Positions 52,110 to 61,732 of a stretch of 64,000 nt of DNA are shown piece by piece; positions within the stretch are counted from its first letter, which is position 1; every line of letters starts with the position of its first letter. The DNA lies in assembly GCA_013286235.1 (NCBI GenBank), contig JABDGE010000002.1, positions 1 through 64,000 on the forward strand. Reading direction: 5' to 3'. The notes under the pieces were generated by a model, which saw nothing but the letters and a program-made list of their open reading frames with translations, was not told where the DNA came from and did no database searches. Source of the DNA: Bacteroidota bacterium (GTDB lineage Bacteria; Bacteroidota; Bacteroidia; Sphingobacteriales; Sphingobacteriaceae). The translations under genes were made by a program, and so were the position numbers.

Positions 52110-54101
52110 ATGAAGAGAACCTTACTCACAATTGCCTTATTTTTTGTAATCGCCGGTAGCGCCCGTGCCCAGGACTTTGATTACGGGCAGATTTCAGCTG
52201 AAGATTTAAAAATGACCTCGTACGCCAAAGATACGTCGGCGCATGCAGTGGTATTACAGGAATTTGGCAAGTCCAGGATAAACGTGGACAATAATGACGA
52301 CCTTAAATTATTTTTTGAATACCACGTCAGGATAAAAATATTCGACAGCAAGGGCTTTGATGAGGCAACCGCCGAAATAAAACTTAGAAACTCCAGCGAC
52401 AAACAGGAAACCGACGACGTTGATGGCATTACCGGCGCCACCTATTTTTTGGCTGCATCCGGTGAAATTAAACACGTTGATTTCGATCGGTCGAAAGTTT
52501 ATACCACACGTGATTACAAGGAACAAAGCACCTTGAAGTTCACCATGCCCGCTTTAACAAACGGTTGTATTATCGAGTATAAATACACGCTTACGTCGCC
52601 GCTGGGCCTCAGTCTCGACCACTTTCATCCATGGAATTTTCAAAGTGATATTCCGAAAGTATACTCCGAATATGAAGCGCTGATTCCGGGCCATTTTACC
52701 TACAACGCAGCATTGCATGGCTATCTAAAACTTACTAAAACTGATGCACAGATCGACAAAGGCTGTTTTTCAACACATGGCGCCAGCAGCGATTGCTCCG
52801 ACATTAAATATGGCATGAGCGATATACCGGCATTTACCGAGGAGGATTATATGACCTCGAGCAAAAACTACATTTCGTCCATCACTTTCGATATCGTCGA
52901 ATTCACCAATCCTTATACAGGCGTGAAAGTGAAGGAGACAAAAGAATGGGGCGATATTGATAATTCGCTCAAAAGTGACGAGGACTTTGGCGGGCAACTA
53001 AAGCGAACGTCGGTATTCAAAGATCGGATGGTTCCGGTAATTGCGGGAGCGACTACAGACATAGATAAAGCGAAGGCTGTATACGCTTATATACAGCACA
53101 ATTTTAAATGGGATGACTATATTGGCTTTAGCTGCTATTTGGGCGTAAAAAAGGCTTACGAAGGCCATACAGGAAGTATTGGCGATATTAACATCTCGCT
53201 GATAGACGCATTAAACAGCGCCGGGATTAATACGGAAGCCGTTTTGCTGTCAACCCGGGATAATGGGTTTGTAAACCCGCTATACCCGGCCATTAATGAC
53301 TTTAACTATGTGATTGCCAAGGCTAATATTGGCGATAAGAGTTATTTTTTGGACGCCACCGATCCCTTGTTACCCTTTGGAATGCTGCCGTATAAATGTC
53401 TTAATGGCAAAGGCCGTGCTTATATGCCCGGTACTCCATCGTACTGGGTAGACTTAAACGTTCCTGAAAAGGAGATCAGCACCAGGAACCTCGACCTCAC
53501 CTTGCAGGATGACGGGAAACTTAAAGGTACCCTCATAATTTACTCCATTGGATACCAGGCCTATGAAACAAGGGCCGCAATAAAAAAATTCAACTCCCTG
53601 GATGAATACGTCGAAGACTTTGGGTCGAGCCTTCCGAAGCTTAAAATATTGAAGTCGGAAATAACAAATTCAGATAGCCTCGACAGTCCCGTTGTCGAAA
53701 AATACGAGGTGGAGTTTAAAGTGATTGACAAAAGCGGGGCAGGTAAGTATTCGTTCAACCCATTCTTTTTCAGTAAGATCACCACCAATCCCTTGAAGGG
53801 GGCCGAACGTCATTACCCGGTAGATATGGGAATGCCCGGCGATTACCGTACCATTCTAACTATACACCTGCCCGCCGGTTATAAAGTTGATTCGCCGCCG
53901 CAAAATACAAGCCTTTTTTTAACAAATAATGGCGGAAGGTTTATAACAGACTACCAGGCCGATAACAATACATTCACCTTTTCGCATATTATTCAATTTT
54001 CAAAGGCTGTGTATGCCCCGGAAGAATACACTTCCGTCAAAGAATTTTTTAATAAGATCATCCAGTCGGAGAAATCAGAAATGGTAATCGAAAAGAAATG
54101 A
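52110..54101 (+). CDS. DUF3857/transglutaminase-like secreted protein 1
   Basis: Signal peptide; long extracellular ORF; paralog of the downstream gene; transglutaminase-like region YAYIQHNFKWDDYIGFSC. Confidence 0.85.
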   Translation: MKRTLLTIALFFVIAGSARAQDFDYGQISAEDLKMTSYAKDTSAHAVVLQEFGKSRINVDNNDDLKLFFEYHVRIKIFDSKGFDEATAEIKLRNSSDKQETDDVDGITGATYFLAASGEIKHVDFDRSKVYTTRDYKEQSTLKFTMPALTNGCIIEYKYTLTSPLGLSLDHFHPWNFQSDIPKVYSEYEALIPGHFTYNAALHGYLKLTKTDAQIDKGCFSTHGASSDCSDIKYGMSDIPAFTEEDYMTSSKNYISSITFDIVEFTNPYTGVKVKETKEWGDIDNSLKSDEDFGGQLKRTSVFKDRMVPVIAGATTDIDKAKAVYAYIQHNFKWDDYIGFSCYLGVKKAYEGHTGSIGDINISLIDALNSAGINTEAVLLSTRDNGFVNPLYPAINDFNYVIAKANIGDKSYFLDATDPLLPFGMLPYKCLNGKGRAYMPGTPSYWVDLNVPEKEISTRNLDLTLQDDGKLKGTLIIYSIGYQAYETRAAIKKFNSLDEYVEDFGSSLPKLKILKSEITNSDSLDSPVVEKYEVEFKVIDKSGAGKYSFNPFFFSKITTNPLKGAERHYPVDMGMPGDYRTILTIHLPAGYKVDSPPQNTSLFLTNNGGRFITDYQADNNTFTFSHIIQFSKAVYAPEEYTSVKEFFNKIIQSEKSEMVIEKK

Positions 54102-56011
54102 AAAAGCGCTTTTTATTAGCAGCCCTGCTGGTTTCCTCTATTATCCATTTAAAGGCTCAGCAAAACTATGACGCCAGCCTTATCCCGAAGGAGCTTCTTC
54201 CATACGCCAGCTCGGTCGTGAGGAATGACGACGAAAGCATTGAAGTAAAAGACGTGGACAATGCTTTCCTGACGGTAAAAAAGGCGATAACCGTACTGAA
54301 TAAAAACGGTGACGACAATGCCCGTATCATTATTTACTATGATAAAGACGACGTTGTAAAAAACATAAAAGGCGTTGTATATAATGAATTCGGCAAACAG
54401 ATCGGAAAGTTTTCGCAAAGCGATTTTGCCGATGAAAGCGTTGCCGACGGATTCTCGCTGTTCGGGAGCGCCCGGATAAAACACTACCTCCCTGCCGTAA
54501 CCGAATATCCCTACACCATCGCGTATGAATACGAGGTACGGTCAAAACAAACGCTTAATTTCGACCCATGGGAACCCATGGCCAATGAAGGCGAGGCGGT
54601 TGAACAAAGCAGTTTTGCTTTTACATGCAAGCCGGATTTTCCGATACGATTCCATGAGTTTAATTTAAATAGCAAGCCAACAGCAGGTGTTAATACCGGG
54701 AAGGAAAAAACCCTAACCTGGCACGTCAGTAACTTGAAGGCTGTCCGATATGAACCACTTAGCCCTTATTATAAAAAAGTTGCACCAGGTGTTGAACTGG
54801 CGCCGGAAAAGTTTTCCTATTACGGCATCGACGGCTCATTTTCAGATTGGAATACCCTCGGTAAATGGATTTATGATAAGTTGATCGCAAAACGGCAGCA
54901 GCTTTCGCCAGAGACCATTGATCATATAAAAGACCTAACGAAAGACATCAGCGAACCAAAACTTAAGGCGAAGAAAATATATGAATATATGCAAGGTAAA
55001 ACACATTATGTGAGTGTGCAGATCGGGCTAGGGGGCTATCAGCCATTTTTGGCTGATGACGTGGACCACCAGAATTATGGCGACTGTAAAGCCCTTGTGA
55101 ATTACACCCAGGCATTGTTGAAAGCGGTGAATATTGATTCCTGGTATTGCGTTGTAGAGGCCGGGCGGCGTTATAAAGTTGGTTTGCTGGACGATTTTGC
55201 CAGTATGGAGCAGGGAAATCATATTATTTTATGCATTCCTTTTAAAAACGACACAACCTGGGCCGATTGCACCAGCCAAACGATCCCATTCGGTTACCTG
55301 GGAGATTTTACCGACGACCGGAATGTATTAGCCTGCACGCCCGAAGGCGGCAAGCTGTTGCACACGCCGAAATATACGGTTAACGATGACCTTCAAAGCA
55401 GGCAAGCAGATTTTGTAGTAAGCCCGGAAGGCGCTATCTCCGGAACCATGACCACTTTATTTAAGGGCGTGGATTATGATAGCCGCGACGAATTGATTAT
55501 TGAATCGACATCTGAACAAAATAAGATCTTGCAGAAAATATATCCTATTAATAATATGGTTGTTACCCATTACAGCTTAAAGCAGGATAAGAGTTTCAAA
55601 CCTTCCACGACCGAAACGCTTAAGCTGCAGGCAAGGGACTATGCTTCGCTCACTAACGGGAAATACTTCTTTTTGCTGAACCCCGTTAACAGGATTGAGG
55701 AACCACCCCGGCAGGTGCTGCACCGCCAGAATGATGTGTATATCAACCGCGGCTACACCGAAATTGACGAGGTTACCTATACCCTGCCCGCCGGCTACCA
55801 TTTGGAGAAAGATCCCCTTAACGTCTCCATCGATAAACCTTTTGCCAGGTTCTCCGCCACCATGGAACTAAAAGGCAACCAGCTTACCTTCAAAAGAAAA
55901 TTCCAGCTGGTTGACGGAACATACCCGAAGGATACTTACCAGGATGTGGTAGATTTTTTTGAAAGCGTTGTGGATGCGGATGGGTACACCGTTAGCCTGG
56001 TGAAAAATTGA
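54098..56011 (+). CDS. DUF3857/transglutaminase-like secreted protein 2
   Basis: Signal peptide MKKRFLLAALLVSSIIHLKAQ; KAKKIYEYMQGKTHYVSVQIGLGGYQPF...YGDCKALVNYTQALLKAVNI. Confidence 0.88.
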   Translation: MKKRFLLAALLVSSIIHLKAQQNYDASLIPKELLPYASSVVRNDDESIEVKDVDNAFLTVKKAITVLNKNGDDNARIIIYYDKDDVVKNIKGVVYNEFGKQIGKFSQSDFADESVADGFSLFGSARIKHYLPAVTEYPYTIAYEYEVRSKQTLNFDPWEPMANEGEAVEQSSFAFTCKPDFPIRFHEFNLNSKPTAGVNTGKEKTLTWHVSNLKAVRYEPLSPYYKKVAPGVELAPEKFSYYGIDGSFSDWNTLGKWIYDKLIAKRQQLSPETIDHIKDLTKDISEPKLKAKKIYEYMQGKTHYVSVQIGLGGYQPFLADDVDHQNYGDCKALVNYTQALLKAVNIDSWYCVVEAGRRYKVGLLDDFASMEQGNHIILCIPFKNDTTWADCTSQTIPFGYLGDFTDDRNVLACTPEGGKLLHTPKYTVNDDLQSRQADFVVSPEGAISGTMTTLFKGVDYDSRDELIIESTSEQNKILQKIYPINNMVVTHYSLKQDKSFKPSTTETLKLQARDYASLTNGKYFFLLNPVNRIEEPPRQVLHRQNDVYINRGYTEIDEVTYTLPAGYHLEKDPLNVSIDKPFARFSATMELKGNQLTFKRKFQLVDGTYPKDTYQDVVDFFESVVDADGYTVSLVKN

Positions 56012-56062
56012 TCGGCAGCAATTTATTTGTCGAATCAAGAGTCAATCCCGCACGTGCGGGAA

Positions 56063-56145
56063 AGAGTTAAGAAAAACACGGATGAAATAAACAAGTTGTC
56101 GAAAAGAGGCAGAATGGTATCGTCTGGGTCTTTATTTAGCTGCAA
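56063..56145 (+). repeat. Dispersed element copy 2 (translates RVKKNTDEINKLSKRGRMVSSGSLFSCN)
   Basis: Aligned by eye with copies at 46414 and 49231. Confidence 0.8.
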
Positions 56146-56208
56146 TCGGCCGAAATTTACCCCGCTTAGCTTGGTTCTTGGCTCTTGGTTCTTGGCTCTC
56201 GACTCGCA

Positions 56209-56334
56209 TTATTTACTGAAAATAATAATCCCCAGGATGATGCCGATGATCATGATCAGGTAGAGCAATAGTTCATTACCGGCAAAGCGTTTGTATTTGG
56301 TCCAAAAGCTATATTTGTCTTTATCGTTTGCCAT
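56209..56334 (-). CDS. Small single-TM protein (41 aa)
   Basis: MANDKDKYSFWTKYKRFAGNELLLYLIMIIGIILGIIIFSK*; read manually, below the ORF-track cutoff. Confidence 0.65.
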   Translation of the reverse strand: MANDKDKYSFWTKYKRFAGNELLLYLIMIIGIILGIIIFSK

Positions 56335-56374
56335 GTTGGCACAAAGATACGAAACCCCTTGAGTTTATAGCGTT

Positions 56375-57091
56375 ATGAACAGCCACCAGGACAATGAAAT
56401 TAGAAAAGAGTTCCAGTTAGAGCGGATCATCTTTTTTAGCGATGCAGTTTTTGCAATTATCATCACCATCCTCGTGTTGGACATCCGGCTGCCGGAAGTA
56501 GTAAAATATGCTTCTGAAGCTGCAGCTAACACGGCATTTTTTAAGATCCTGCCCAAACTGCTTGGCTATATCATCACCTTTTATATCATCGGGGGCCTTT
56601 GGATGAAGCATTTACGCATGTTTAGCTTTTTGAAGGATTATAACATGCAATTGGTAGTTTTAAACCTGCTGTTTTTGTTGAGCGTATCCCTTTACCCTTT
56701 TGGCCAGTCGCTTTTCTTTAGCTCCGGAGATTTGATGCAATACCATTTGGGAGGCTACATTTATATCCTCATCGTCTATTTCAGCGTGTTTACCCAAACC
56801 CTCCTGGTTGGCTACCTCGTAATGAACAAAGCGGAACTTTGTGTTAAAATCGACAAGATTGAAACCGCCTTAAGATGGAAAACCATGAAAGTAAACTATT
56901 TCGCGATTCCTTTAATGTTCATTCTATTGTTTTGCACGGTGATGTTCAACTTCAGTAGCAGGGTTTTTTGGATAGCTGTGATAGTAAAGTTTGTGGTGAT
57001 GAAAGTGCTGGATTTTATTTACTACCGGCACTATAAAGAAGACAAAGTGAGCATGCTATCGTTTTTCCGCCGCATCAACAAGACGAGGTGA
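56375..57091 (+). CDS. TMEM175-family (DUF1211) membrane protein
   Basis: LERIIFFSDAVFAIIITILVLDIRLPEV motif plus TM segments. Confidence 0.9.
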   Translation: MNSHQDNEIRKEFQLERIIFFSDAVFAIIITILVLDIRLPEVVKYASEAAANTAFFKILPKLLGYIITFYIIGGLWMKHLRMFSFLKDYNMQLVVLNLLFLLSVSLYPFGQSLFFSSGDLMQYHLGGYIYILIVYFSVFTQTLLVGYLVMNKAELCVKIDKIETALRWKTMKVNYFAIPLMFILLFCTVMFNFSSRVFWIAVIVKFVVMKVLDFIYYRHYKEDKVSMLSFFRRINKTR

Positions 57092-57114
57092 GCGGTGGAT
57101 AGTGAGTTGACCGC

Positions 57115-57262
57115 CTACTGCCACTTCCTTCTTCCTTCCTGGTTCTTGATTCTTGGTTCTTCCTCCTGCCACTGCCACTCCCCTATTCACACACTGCCTA
57201 CTCACCACTCACTACTGCCTACTGGAAACTGCCCACTGCCCACTGCCTACTGCCAACTCACT
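57115..57262. repeat. Low-complexity ACTGCC(A/T)ACT-type intergenic array
   Basis: cctactcaccactcactactgcctactggaaactgcccactgcccactgcctactgccaactcac. Confidence 0.8.
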
Positions 57263-57830
57263 ACCTCCCCGTTTCAGCATCCGGCACTTCCACTATTGAA
57301 CCGCAGCGCGAAAAGTATTTGTAAGTATAGGGGTCGTGAAGCTTTGTTATCGTGACGCCTTTGGTGGTACTGGCATGCACATAATACCCGTTTTGCAGGT
57401 AAACACCCACATGACTGAATTTTTTGCCATCATAGTCAAAAAACAACAGGTCGCCTTCAACCAGTTCTTCCTCGTATTTCCGTTTGATCACGTTGATCTG
57501 CTGGCTGGTAGATCTCGGAATATTGATATTAAACACCTGTTGCTCCAGGAGTTGAGCCAGCCCTGAACAATCTATACCATCTTTGTCCTGCCCGCCGAAA
57601 AGGTATGGCGTACCCATCCAATTATCCACAAATTCGTAAAGCCTTCCATTTTGGATATCGCTTTCATTAACACCCAGCATGGCGGAGTACTTTTCGGCAA
57701 TGCTTTGCTGTGGCTTTACAACTTCGCCGGGTTCACCGCGCATGGCCGCTTTCCTGGTGTGACAGGATGACAACGCCACAACACATGCAATTAAAATACA
57801 GTGGGGTAAATGTATCTTTTTCATCTCCAT
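57261..57830 (-). CDS. NlpC/P60 (C40) peptidase lipoprotein
   Basis: YLFGGQDKDGIDCSGLAQLL, GDLLFFDYDGKKFSHVGVYL. Confidence 0.92.
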   Translation of the reverse strand: MEMKKIHLPHCILIACVVALSSCHTRKAAMRGEPGEVVKPQQSIAEKYSAMLGVNESDIQNGRLYEFVDNWMGTPYLFGGQDKDGIDCSGLAQLLEQQVFNINIPRSTSQQINVIKRKYEEELVEGDLLFFDYDGKKFSHVGVYLQNGYYVHASTTKGVTITKLHDPYTYKYFSRCGSIVEVPDAETGR

Positions 57831-58041
57831 AAATGTACATGTAAAGCTAGCTTTGAAGTACAGGTTATTTTGAACATCCTAACATGCCGGTCAGCATATC
57901 CACACATTTGGAGATCCCATATCTCAGCGAACTATGAATTAAACAACAACTACTACTGCCACCGCTATATTCCTCCTCCGGCTATGAACTATGAGCCATG
58001 AATCATGAACCTACTGCTACTGGCACTGCCACTTAACACAC

Positions 58042-58284
58042 CTATCCCCTTTTTTTCACCGCCAGCCTTATTGGTTCAAGTAATTTCGTCAGTCCATTAA
58101 CTTTAATTTCATAAGCCGTCCCCAGCAGCATGCCTATCTTGCCGGGTGGAAAACCTTTGGTTTGCAGCCACTCCAGGTAATAAACCGGCAGATCGCAGAT
58201 GAGTGTGCCTTTGTATTTCCCGTAGGGCATTTTTGTTTGAACCAGCTCCACCAGGATATTGGAGTCGGGCGTAATGTTTTCCAT
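58042..58284 (-). CDS. DUF3820 family protein
   Basis: MPYGKYKGTLICDLPVYYLEWLQTKGFPPGKIGMLL. Confidence 0.85.
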   Translation of the reverse strand: MENITPDSNILVELVQTKMPYGKYKGTLICDLPVYYLEWLQTKGFPPGKIGMLLGTAYEIKVNGLTKLLEPIRLAVKKRG

Positions 58285-58705
58285 TGGATAAAAGTAAGTG
58301 TTTTAAGAACTTGCAGATGTGTTTTTTACTGCGGGAATTCAGAAGAATTTCGTTAGAACCAAGTTCCCTCCCTCGGGAGGGGTGCGGCTGCCCGTGAAGT
58401 GGCGGGGAGGGGTTTCTCCGCCAAACCGGGTGAATGAATTCACTTGGGCGCTCCGAATCAATGAAAAAATTTGTCACAACCAAAGGTCCCTCCCCGGGGA
58501 ACAATCTCGCTAATTCAGGCTGGTTAATAGCGAATGTCGATTCAATGTCGTCTACTTAAGAAAAATCAAAATTTTTACCGTCTTTTTTGCTTGCAAAAGA
58601 GAGGGTGGACGAGTCCCAACCGAAGGTCGGGATCTGGGTGAGTAGTCGGAGCGCGTTCATTACTACCCGCAAATCCGCATTCACCTTCCCACTCCGCAAT
58701 CGGCA

Positions 58706-58723
58706 TTCCGATAGCTATTGGGA
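58706..58723. repeat. Imperfect member of the CCGATAGCTATCGG palindrome family
   Basis: ttccgatagctattggga. Confidence 0.6.
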
Positions 58724-58889
58724 GCGACTTAAGCATTCGCTCCCATTCGTGAAATTCGTTCTAATTCGTGAAATTCGTGTCAATCAAAATCCGAAATCCA
58801 ATTCATTTCCGCCTCTCATTTTTTATATCTGACACTCCACAAACACAATGCTGTAAACATCGTTATAACTTTACCTTTATAAAAAAAAT

Positions 58890-59111
58890 ATGAACCGGCA
58901 ATTTGAAACAAAACTAAAAAGTCCGCAAGGATCGGTAGATGGTGTAGTTACTGAAAAGAACGCAGATGGCACTGCCTGGGAATTTAAATCGATAGACGGC
59001 ACTTTGCACCTCGTTATCGCCAGGGATGAAGAAGGCGAATGGCAGCGCATCGGCGGTACGGAGCCCTATCTGTCGGCCTGGATTGACGAGCTCGCCGCAA
59101 AAGTTGAATAA
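58890..59111 (+). CDS. Small hypothetical protein (73 aa)
   Basis: ORF immediately upstream of the aldo/keto reductase gene: MNRQFETKLKSPQGSVDGVVTEKNADGTAWEFKSIDG... Confidence 0.65.
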   Translation: MNRQFETKLKSPQGSVDGVVTEKNADGTAWEFKSIDGTLHLVIARDEEGEWQRIGGTEPYLSAWIDELAAKVE

Positions 59112-59129
59112 AAAATCCCGCAATACCTT

Positions 59130-60089
59130 ATGGAAAAAAGAGAAATTGGAACTTCCGGCCTGAAGGTTTACCCTTTTGCCCTTGGGGGCAACCCATTTGG
59201 CTGGACAATAGACGAAAAACAATCCTTTACTGTCCTCGACGGCTTTGTGGATGCCGGGCTGGATTTTATCGATACGGCAGATGTGTATTCTTCCTGGGTA
59301 CCCGGCAATAAAGGCGGCGAATCGGAAACAATCATTGGTAACTGGTTAAAGAAGTCAGGTAAACGCGATAAAGTGATCATTGCAACCAAGGTTGGCAAGC
59401 CGATGGGCGAAGGAAAAAAAGGCTTGTCGTGCAAGTACATTACCCGGGCGGTTGAGGCATCCCTTAAAAGACTGCAAACAGATTACATTGATTTGTACCA
59501 ATCGCACGAGGATGATAAGGATACACCGCTCCCCGAAACCATGGAGGCCTTTGATGCCTTGATAAAACAGGGCAAAGTGCGGGTTTTGGGCGCGTCCAAC
59601 TATGACGGACCGCGACTAAGGGAAGCGCTCGAAATTAGTAAAGAACACGGCCTGGCCGCTTACCGGTGCCTGCAGCCGGAATATAACCTGTATGCGCGCG
59701 AACAATATGAAAAAGAACTCGAACCGATTTGCCGTGAGCGGCAGTTGGGTGTGATTAGCTACTATTCGCTGGCGAGCGGCTTTCTGACAGGGAAATACCG
59801 CTCGGAACACGACCTGTCGCAAAGCGCCCGTGGCCAGGGGGTAAAGAAATTTTTAAACCCCAGGGGATATAAAATCTTAGCCGCGCTGGACAAAGTGTCC
59901 GCCGAACATGACGTATCCCAGGCTACGATTGCCCTGGCATGGGTAATCGCCCGGCCGGGCATTACCGCGCCGATTGCAAGCGCTACGAGTATTTCCCAGT
60001 TGAGTGAACTGGTGAAAGCGGTTGATGTTGAGTTGAGCGGAGAAGAGATCGATGTGCTGAATAAAGCAAGTAGTTATTCACATGTCTAA
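59130..60089 (+). CDS. Aldo/keto reductase
   Basis: LDFIDTADVYSSWVPGNKGGESETIIGNWL, LQTDYIDLYQSHEDD, LGVISYYSLASGFLTGKY. Confidence 0.94.
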   Translation: MEKREIGTSGLKVYPFALGGNPFGWTIDEKQSFTVLDGFVDAGLDFIDTADVYSSWVPGNKGGESETIIGNWLKKSGKRDKVIIATKVGKPMGEGKKGLSCKYITRAVEASLKRLQTDYIDLYQSHEDDKDTPLPETMEAFDALIKQGKVRVLGASNYDGPRLREALEISKEHGLAAYRCLQPEYNLYAREQYEKELEPICRERQLGVISYYSLASGFLTGKYRSEHDLSQSARGQGVKKFLNPRGYKILAALDKVSAEHDVSQATIALAWVIARPGITAPIASATSISQLSELVKAVDVELSGEEIDVLNKASSYSHV

Positions 60090-60187
60090 CTAAGATTCGC
60101 AGGATTTGTTGATTGCGGGATTTACTAAAAAGGAGCTGTATAACGCTTTGGATGGTGCCCAATGTCATTAGTCGAAATCTCATAGGT

Positions 60188-60262
60188 CTGAATTTCATGG
60201 TGTCAATAAGAAGTCGATGTAATTCTCGTCCCAAAAATGAAAAGTCTCCCCTAAATTTAGGG
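60188..60262. repeat. Direct repeat, left copy
   Basis: tgaatttcatggtgtcaataagaagtcgatgtaattctcgtcccaaaaatgaaaagtctcccctaaatttaggg. Confidence 0.8.
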
Positions 60263-60319
60263 TCCAAAGGGCTCCTGTGGAGGAGGTCCGGGGGGTAAAC
60301 GGACAAAAGCCCCCTCCTG

Positions 60320-60341
60320 GTGGTTGTGTCCCCACAACCAC
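60320..60341. repeat. Perfect 9-bp stem hairpin in the middle of the 60188-60500 element
   Basis: GTGGTTGTG-TCCC-CACAACCAC. Confidence 0.75.
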
Positions 60342-60414
60342 TGTCCTACGTTTCATTTTTGTTCCTGAAGCCCCTTCCAGGGTTTTGAGCGAAAACAAAT
60401 CATTTAACAAACGA

Positions 60415-60500
60415 AATTTCATGGTTCCTGTAAAGAAACCGATATAATTTTCTTGTCCCAAAAATGAAAAGTCTCCCCTAAATTTAGGGGAGATTTAGAG
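60415..60500. repeat. Direct repeat, right copy
   Basis: gaaatttcatggttcctgtaaagaaaccgatataattttcttgtcccaaaaatgaaaagtctcccctaaatttaggggaga. Confidence 0.8.
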
Positions 60501-60575
60501 GGGTAAAAAGGATAGGCTATTAGTGTTGGAAATCTTGTCTTCCAAAATATTGTCCGCACAAAATATCATCGAACA

Positions 60576-60601
60576 CAAAAAAAGGCCGCCTTACGGCAGC
60601 C
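60576..60601 (-). terminator. Rho-independent terminator of the 60632-61330 gene
   Basis: Minus strand GGCTGCC-GTAA-GGCGGCC-TTTTTTTGTG. Confidence 0.75.
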
Positions 60602-60631
60602 CCTTTCAGCATATATATATTAATCGACAAT

Positions 60632-61330
60632 TTAGAATTTTGACATTCTGCGGCTGGCGCCATTTTGCTGGTTGTTTTGAGCAAAATGCTCGCTTCCGCC
60701 GCGGGTGTCCTGGCTGCGGTTGTCATACCGTTGGCCATTGTTATTTTGTGGTGCAGGCCTGTTGGCATTACCCCGGTTAAACTGAACCGGTTGTGCCGGC
60801 CTTTCGGGACCACGGTTATAAGTATTCTGTGCATTGTCCCTAAAGCCCTGGTTGGCGTAACCAGCGTTCGCATGGTTATTATAGTTATTCCGGGCAAATT
60901 CCGCAACCTGGTGGCCATTATACCTCGACCTGTAAAAGTTGTCGTTCAGGTAGGGGCGTGCGGATCTCACTTCAAACCTGCGGGCGGTCCTCCAGTCAAA
61001 GTTTTGGTATGCACCGGGCAGGTAAGCGGCGGAGATCCAGATGTTGCCGTCAAAATAAAAATAACACTGGTCGGTAACATCGTAGTAGGCGTCAACATCC
61101 GGCAAATAGTAGTAGTCATCGGCTGTAGTATCGTAAGCGGGAGCCTGGTCCTGGTAGTAACTATCGGCAGGCTGTACGTAAGCCACTGGTTGTACCACTA
61201 CCGGGGGAGCGGCTATAATTACCCGGGGAGCGTGAAAACGGAAACCGACATGGAAACCGATCTGCGCATCAGCGGTGTTATAAGCTAACCCGCTTAATGC
61301 TATTGCTGATAATATAAATAACTTTTTCAT
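60632..61330 (-). CDS. Secreted hypothetical protein with Asn/Gln-rich C-terminal tail
   Basis: Signal peptide MKKLFILSAIALSGLAYNTADAQ; tail NNYNNHANAGYANQGFRDNAQNTYNRG...NNQQNGASRRMSKF. Confidence 0.8.
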   Translation of the reverse strand: MKKLFILSAIALSGLAYNTADAQIGFHVGFRFHAPRVIIAAPPVVVQPVAYVQPADSYYQDQAPAYDTTADDYYYLPDVDAYYDVTDQCYFYFDGNIWISAAYLPGAYQNFDWRTARRFEVRSARPYLNDNFYRSRYNGHQVAEFARNNYNNHANAGYANQGFRDNAQNTYNRGPERPAQPVQFNRGNANRPAPQNNNGQRYDNRSQDTRGGSEHFAQNNQQNGASRRMSKF

Positions 61331-61732
61331 TGTCTTAATTTTTAAAGCCTCCTGAAACTTTAACCGGCTTTTTTGTATGTTTTAATCGCCGGTATTTTTT
61401 CGTTTCAGTTATAGTTAAGACGGAAGAAAAAATAAAAAGTTTAACCGATACAGACTATAATTCTTATATATTATATAAATATGAAATTATATACCGAATA
61501 CTATCAATTAAACAGAATTATATTTTAAACAGATATCATCGGTTTGTCACAGACGATATTTTATATGCTTTTGGGGGTAAAGATTTTTCGCAGGTTTTTT
61601 AGTTCTACATCGTTCCGGCTAACCCAGTCTATTCGGAAACAGCATGTTGGCCCAAACTCCCTGCCAACGGGTTTAAGATTATCCATGGAATTAATGCGAT
61701 TAGGGGCACAAATAGGACATCGAACGTTACTC

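Noticed and set aside
57095-57355. 86-aa ORF MDSELTAYCHFLLPSWFLILGSSS...
   Set aside because: Translation of the ACTGCC and TTGGTTCTTGG arrays.
60665-61288. 207-aa + strand ORF opposite the Asn-rich protein
   Set aside because: Low-complexity V/G-rich antisense translation; the minus-strand gene has a signal peptide and terminator.
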